DNA of 39,468 nucleotides from contig CAAGFE010000037.1 of assembly GCA_900769075.1 (NCBI GenBank), forward strand, positions 1 through 39,468, written 5' to 3'. Below, piece by piece: positions 35,981 through 39,468 of this stretch. Numbering within the stretch: position 1 is the first letter of the stretch; each line of letters starts with the position of its first letter. The notes under the pieces were generated by a model. It did not search any database. It saw only the letters and a program-made list of their open reading frames with translations, and was not told the origin of the DNA. The translations under genes and the position numbers were made by a program. The DNA comes from Clostridia bacterium. GTDB lineage: Bacteria; Bacillota; Clostridia; Christensenellales; Aristaeellaceae.

Positions 35981-37580
35981 GAGGGAAAAAGAGGTCTATG
36001 AAGGGCTGCTTGACCGGGAAGACCAGGTGCTGCGCGACCTGAAAAAGCAATACGAACGGGCGCTTCGGGACATTGACGAAAAAATCCGTCTGCTGCAAAG
36101 CGATGAGCTGACGCAAAGCCGGGTTTATCAGATCAACTATCAAAAGGCACTGCGCGGCCAGGTGGAAGCGATCATTGAAAAGCTGCACGGCGATGAGTAC
36201 AGCACCATCCAGCAGTACCTGCACGACAGCTACACGGATGCCTATGTGGGCACCATGTATGCCATGAGCGGAAGCGGCGTGCACATCATTCAGCCGATTG
36301 ACCGGAATGCGGCAGTCAAGGCGGTCGTTACGGACAGCGAACTGAGCACGACACTGTATGGCGCGCTGGGATACGACATGGACATCCTGAAAAAGCACGT
36401 CAGAGAGGAAATCACACGAGGCATCGCCACTTCCCTTCCCTATGAGCAGATTGCAAGGAACATCAGCAACTATACGACCCTACCACTATCCAACGCCAAA
36501 CGGATTGTGCGCACGGAGGGACACCGAATCCAGCAGGCATCTGCGGACGATGCCAGGAACGTGGCGAAAAGCAAAGGCGCGGATGTGGTCAAGCAATGGG
36601 ATGCGTCCATGGACGGCGCGACACGTCCCCTGCACAGGGAGCTGGACGGCCAGATTCGGGAAACGGACGAACCGTTTGAAGCTGGCGGAAAGAAGGTCAT
36701 GTATCCGGGGAAGTTCGGCGATCCAAGCCAGGACTGCAACTGCCGGTGCGTGGCGCTGACCCGCGCACGGTGGGCGCTTGATGAAAAAGAACTGGAGACG
36801 CTGAAGGAGCGTGCGGCATATTTCGGGCTGGACAAAACGGAAGACTTTGAGGATTACAAAAAGAAGTACCTGAAAGCGGCTGAAGAACAGAAAGGTCTGA
36901 GAAAGATTGATTTCACGCCTGCAAAAAACATTGCAGAAGCGGAAAAGTTTGCAGAGCAGTTCGTTGATTCTTCAACGTTTGGAGCTGTTGGCGTATCTTA
37001 TAAAGGAGTTGGGCTTGACGTTGCAAATGAAATCAACAGAACGCTGAACAGCTTTTATGGCAACTTTGATGTAAAAAAACTGGGTGGTGTTGCCGCTCCG
37101 GCGAAAAACACAAAACTTGGTCAAAAAATCAGCGCGCATGCTGCATATTCACCTGTCAGAAAAAGCCTTCTTTTGAACAGAGATAATACGAAAACGCTTG
37201 AAAAATTCGTTTCCGGATTGCTCGCTGATAAAAATGCAATGAATGACATACTGACGCACCCTGAACGTTACGACATGAATAAAGCCAGCGCAAGATTCCG
37301 AAACATTATTGAGATGTCGAAAAAAACAGGAAGAGCGCTAGTCCCTGAGACCGCTGAAGAAGCGATTTACCATGAGTTAGGGCATCATCTTGAAAACTTC
37401 TTTACGCGCGATGAATGGGAAACGGTAAAACAACGAATGCCTGATTACGCTGACAAAATTTCAGGATATGCGACGGATGACAGGAGCGAATACATTGCAG
37501 AAAGCTTTGCCTCTTACATGAAAGGCGAAGATGTGATTGACCCGTTCGTTAGGGGAATTTTCGACGGATGGAGGAAATGA
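35973..37580 (+). CDS. minor head protein fused to an HExxH metalloprotease domain
   Basis: Residues 1-280 form an SPP1 gp7/Mu F-like minor head protein with RIVRTEGHRIQQAS and a CNCRC motif near residue 253. Residues about 310-535 are a different domain with HELGH at 467-471 and a downstream glutamate at 510 (YIAESFASY), the layout of a zinc gluzincin-type protease. The DNA for this domain is richer in A and T than its flanks. Minor head proteins often carry variable effector domains that may be injected with DNA. The protease substrate is unknown. Confidence 0.8.
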   Translation: MNKREKEVYEGLLDREDQVLRDLKKQYERALRDIDEKIRLLQSDELTQSRVYQINYQKALRGQVEAIIEKLHGDEYSTIQQYLHDSYTDAYVGTMYAMSGSGVHIIQPIDRNAAVKAVVTDSELSTTLYGALGYDMDILKKHVREEITRGIATSLPYEQIARNISNYTTLPLSNAKRIVRTEGHRIQQASADDARNVAKSKGADVVKQWDASMDGATRPLHRELDGQIRETDEPFEAGGKKVMYPGKFGDPSQDCNCRCVALTRARWALDEKELETLKERAAYFGLDKTEDFEDYKKKYLKAAEEQKGLRKIDFTPAKNIAEAEKFAEQFVDSSTFGAVGVSYKGVGLDVANEINRTLNSFYGNFDVKKLGGVAAPAKNTKLGQKISAHAAYSPVRKSLLLNRDNTKTLEKFVSGLLADKNAMNDILTHPERYDMNKASARFRNIIEMSKKTGRALVPETAEEAIYHELGHHLENFFTRDEWETVKQRMPDYADKISGYATDDRSEYIAESFASYMKGEDVIDPFVRGIFDGWRK

Positions 37581-37581
37581 C

Positions 37582-37683
37582 ATGAAAGAAATCATCGATG
37601 AAGTCTTTGGGAAGATCTCCGAGGAGATTGAAAAAGCAAAAAAAGAACCTAAAGACCGATCAGAACGAAAAAAGGACAGTTAA
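37582..37683 (+). CDS. 33-aa charged peptide after the metalloprotease
   Basis: The ORF has GGAGG nine bases before its ATG and starts one base after the minor head stop. The product is a charged helix (FGKISEEIEKAKKEPKD). It shares the AT-rich composition of the protease domain and is followed by a terminator, so it probably arrived with that domain. It could be an inhibitor of the protease, but no evidence beyond position exists. Confidence 0.5.
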   Translation: MKEIIDEVFGKISEEIEKAKKEPKDRSERKKDS

Positions 37684-37703
37684 ACCGGCTGTCTTTTTGT
37701 TTT
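37670..37703 (+). terminator. terminator after the protease block
   Basis: AAAAGGACAG (37670-37679) and CTGTCTTTTT (37689-37698) form a 10-bp stem with one G-U pair, with a T-rich 3' arm and GTTTT beyond. The left arm includes the end of the 33-aa ORF. It lies inside the late operon, so it must be partial or read through. Confidence 0.65.
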
Positions 37704-37725
37704 GCACAAAGAAAGGAGAATGAAT

Positions 37726-37977
37726 ATGAGCACATATTGGAAGAACTGGATTCGTGCGGCGGCGATCCGCGCACTGAAGACCGTTGCACAGACTGCTGCG
37801 GCGACCATCGGCACGTCCGCTGCCATCAGCGACGTGAACTGGATTCTGGTCGTATCCTCTGCGGCGACGGCTGGCGTGCTGTCGCTTCTCACCTCCCTGG
37901 CCGGTCTGCCGGAATGCAAGGATTGTGCGGAAGGCGAACCGCACGAACACGCCGCATATGAAGCTGATGGAAAATGA
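37726..37977 (+). CDS. holin (r1t type)
   Basis: The 83-residue protein has two membrane helices (about residues 17-37 and 43-65, with DVNWILVVSSAATAG) and ends in LPECKDCAEG, the r1t holin pattern. GAAAGGAG is seven bases before ATG 37726. It makes the holes that let the endolysin out. It overlaps the endolysin gene by four bases. Confidence 0.85.
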   Translation: MSTYWKNWIRAAAIRALKTVAQTAAATIGTSAAISDVNWILVVSSAATAGVLSLLTSLAGLPECKDCAEGEPHEHAAYEADGK

Positions 37978-38747
37978 GCTATGACAAGAAGAAGGTGATA
38001 AGCATCGCCCTTTCGGAGGTCGGTTATCTGGAAAAGGCCAGCAGAAGCCAGCTGGATGACAAGACGGCCAACGCAGGGAGCGCCAACATCACCAAATACG
38101 CGCGCGACCTTGCCGAAATCAGCTACTTCAACGGGAACAAGCAGGGCGTGGCCTGGTGCGCCACATTCGTCTGCTGGTGCTTTTACAAGGCATACGGCAA
38201 GGACGCTGCCATATCCCTCACATGTCAGCCAAAGAATACGAAAAACAATGCCGGAGCCGGGTGCCGCTACGCCATGAACTACTACAAGGCGAAGGGACAG
38301 CTGCACGACGCTCCTGTTGCCGGTGACCAGATTTTCTTCTACTCTGCGGACAAGGCTTCCATTTCCCACACGGGCCTTGTTTACAAGGTGGATGGAAGCT
38401 ATGTCTATACCGTGGAGGGGAACACGTCCAGCGCAAGCGGCGTGATTGCCAACGGCGGCGCGGTGGCGAAGAAAAAGTACCGGCTGAACTATCCGCGCAT
38501 CGCAGGATACGGAAGGCCGAAATACGGCGCATCCTCTCAGGAGTCCGTAAACGGCCCTGTGAGCGCGACGGACAGCGAGACGGGCGAATATACCACCTAC
38601 ACCGTGAAAAAGGGCGACACGCTGGGCAGAATCGCCAGGGCGACGCTTGGAATGGCAAGCCGGTATCCGGAGATTGCAAGGCTCAACAACATCAGCAACC
38701 CGAACAGGATCAGCGTCGGGCAGAAGCTGAAAATCCCCAAGGCATGA
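37974..38747 (+). CDS. endolysin (CHAP domain and LysM)
   Basis: The 257-residue enzyme has a CHAP domain with Cys62 in VAWCATFVCW, His132 in SHTGLV and Glu148/Asn150 in TVEGN, the catalytic set of cysteine peptidoglycan amidases/endopeptidases. A LysM cell-wall binding domain fills residues 207-257 (TYTVKKGDTLGRIA, ISVGQKLKIP). No signal peptide is present, so it needs the holin just upstream. The lysis pair sits among the head genes, not after the tail genes. Confidence 0.92.
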   Translation: MSYDKKKVISIALSEVGYLEKASRSQLDDKTANAGSANITKYARDLAEISYFNGNKQGVAWCATFVCWCFYKAYGKDAAISLTCQPKNTKNNAGAGCRYAMNYYKAKGQLHDAPVAGDQIFFYSADKASISHTGLVYKVDGSYVYTVEGNTSSASGVIANGGAVAKKKYRLNYPRIAGYGRPKYGASSQESVNGPVSATDSETGEYTTYTVKKGDTLGRIARATLGMASRYPEIARLNNISNPNRISVGQKLKIPKA

Positions 38748-38748
38748 C

Positions 38749-38770
38749 GGGACGCCAGACGTGGCGTCCC
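38749..38770 (+). terminator. hairpin after the endolysin gene (attenuator-like)
   Basis: GGGACGCC (38749-38756) and GGCGTCCC (38763-38770) form a perfect 8-bp stem with a 6-base loop directly after the stop codon. TTTGCATTTC follows, a weak T tail. The next 99 bases to the scaffold gene hold only its ribosome site. Confidence 0.6.
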
Positions 38771-38869
38771 TTTGCATTTCCGTCTTTTTGCGCCAGACGT
38801 TAAAGAAGCGCGCGACACAAGACATGGACGAACCCATGTAAAAAAGCGTACACAGAAAGGAACGAAAAC

Positions 38870-39468
38870 ATGGCAACCATCAACGAGATTCTGACGGCCA
38901 GGGGCCTTGATGAAACCACGGTAGGCAACATCCTGAACGACCTGAAGGAAAACAAGCTGTTTTTCACATCCGAAGAAAACATGGACATCCGGCACGGAAA
39001 GCTGAAGGCGCAGTTTGAAGGCCAGGGCAAGCAGCTGGAAGAAGCGCTTGCCACCATCGAAACGCTGAAGAAGAGCACAAAGGGCCAGGAAGACGCGCAG
39101 AAGCAGATTGCGGAGCATGAAGCCCGTGAGAAGGAACTTCTGGAAGAACTGGAAAAAACGAAGGTGATTTCTGAAGCGAGGTTTGCGCTGAAGGATGCCG
39201 GTGCGCTGGATGTGGACTACCTGCTGTACAAACTACAGGAGAAGGGCGAACTGGCCCTTGACGAACACGGAAAGCTGAAGGACTGGGATGACAAGCTGGC
39301 TGGCCTGAAGACCCAGCTGCCCACGCAGTTTGAAAGCAAGAGCGGCAAAAAGAACATCGTGGAAAACAAGCTGCCTGGCGAAAACGGCGGCGGCGATGCC
39401 GTCACCCGTGAATCTCTGCTGAAAATGCCCTATGCGGAGCGCATGAAGGTTTACACCGAAAACCCGGA
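38870..39468 (+). CDS. scaffold protein, 5' part (GP20-like; continues at base 1)
   Basis: The gene starts at ATG 38870 with AGAAAGGA eight bases upstream and runs off the contig end into bases 120-147 of the window (after the duplicated 119). The 208-residue product is a charged coiled coil (LEEALATIETLKKST, HEAREKELLEELEKT) with a KDAGALDVDYLLYKL segment, the GP20 minor structural/scaffold pattern. It guides capsid assembly and is lost or cut later. The capsid gene follows. Confidence 0.85.
   Translation, partial: MATINEILTARGLDETTVGNILNDLKENKLFFTSEENMDIRHGKLKAQFEGQGKQLEEALATIETLKKSTKGQEDAQKQIAEHEAREKELLEELEKTKVISEARFALKDAGALDVDYLLYKLQEKGELALDEHGKLKDWDDKLAGLKTQLPTQFESKSGKKNIVENKLPGENGGGDAVTRESLLKMPYAERMKVYTENP
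39350..39468. repeat. terminal direct repeat (contig overlap), right copy
   Basis: Exact copy of bases 1-119. Codon phase of the scaffold gene is kept across the join, which supports circular closure. Confidence 0.95.

Noticed and set aside
1..39468. tRNA genes and CRISPR arrays
   Set aside because: No cloverleaf-like stretch with the conserved T-loop and no regularly spaced repeats were found by eye; a tRNA search program would be decisive.

Overview
The window is one complete temperate siphophage genome given as a circularly permuted contig. The first 119 bases (1-119) are repeated exactly as the last 119 (39350-39468), so the unique circle is 39,349 bp, and the scaffold gene is cut in two by the arbitrary ends. 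The gene families (PBSX-type TerL, SPP1 gp6-type portal, replisome organizer with a G39P-type loader, DUF1492 sigma-like regulator, r1t holin, large serine recombinase), the GGAGG ribosome sites and the TTGACA/TATAAT promoters point to a host in the Bacillota, probably a gut clostridium with mid-50s percent GC by eye. A palindromic CCTCCCCC-ATA-GGGGGAGG repeat of a kind I recall from Oscillospiraceae-like genomes fits this. The host is inferred, not proven.

Layout. The late operon (+) starts near 32331 at an array of five TTTCAT hexamers spaced exactly 10 bp apart in front of a TATAAT box. It runs TerS, TerL, a 34-aa membrane peptide, portal, a minor head protein fused to an HExxH metalloprotease, a 33-aa gene with a terminator, holin, CHAP-LysM endolysin and scaffold, then passes through the contig ends to the capsid, connectors, tail terminator, major tail protein and a tail chaperone with a -1 frameshift (T-TTT-TTT at 3868). 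A very unusual tail-tip region follows: tape measure A, a reverse-strand secreted 'moron' with its own promoter and terminator, tape measure B, Dit-A, Tal-A, a BppU-like protein, an Ig-like receptor-binding candidate, a palindromic repeat, Dit-B, Tal-B, a second large fibre and a holin-like protein, ending at a strong terminator (18210-18240). Tape measure, Dit, Tal and receptor-binding genes are thus all present twice as diverged, intact genes.

Lysogeny region (18.2-22.3 kb): serine recombinase (-), possible attP beside its 3' end, a membrane-anchored HTH protein (-), a LexA-box promoter driving a 42-aa ORF, a CI-like repressor (-) without a cleavage domain, a divergent switch with four related operators, a Cro-like protein and a KilAC antirepressor.

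Early operon (+, 21.3-30.7 kb): many small overlapping genes, several Cys-rich, plus an N-terminally truncated SPL-like radical SAM protein next to an intact radical SAM enzyme, a DUF1064 nuclease-like protein, a MazG-like protein, the replisome organizer, a helicase loader and the DUF1492 regulator. A small reverse operon with an Arc-like ribbon-helix-helix protein (30.7-31.2 kb) faces three small forward genes across three identical 14-bp operators. A remnant of a DNA methyltransferase lies just before TerS.

How it fits together: repressor and Cro set the lysogeny switch. SOS may act through the LexA-controlled micro-ORF rather than repressor cleavage. The early operon replicates DNA and makes the DUF1492 protein, which probably activates the phased late promoter. 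The single head, tube and chaperone set could be paired with either of two tape measure/Dit/Tal sets.
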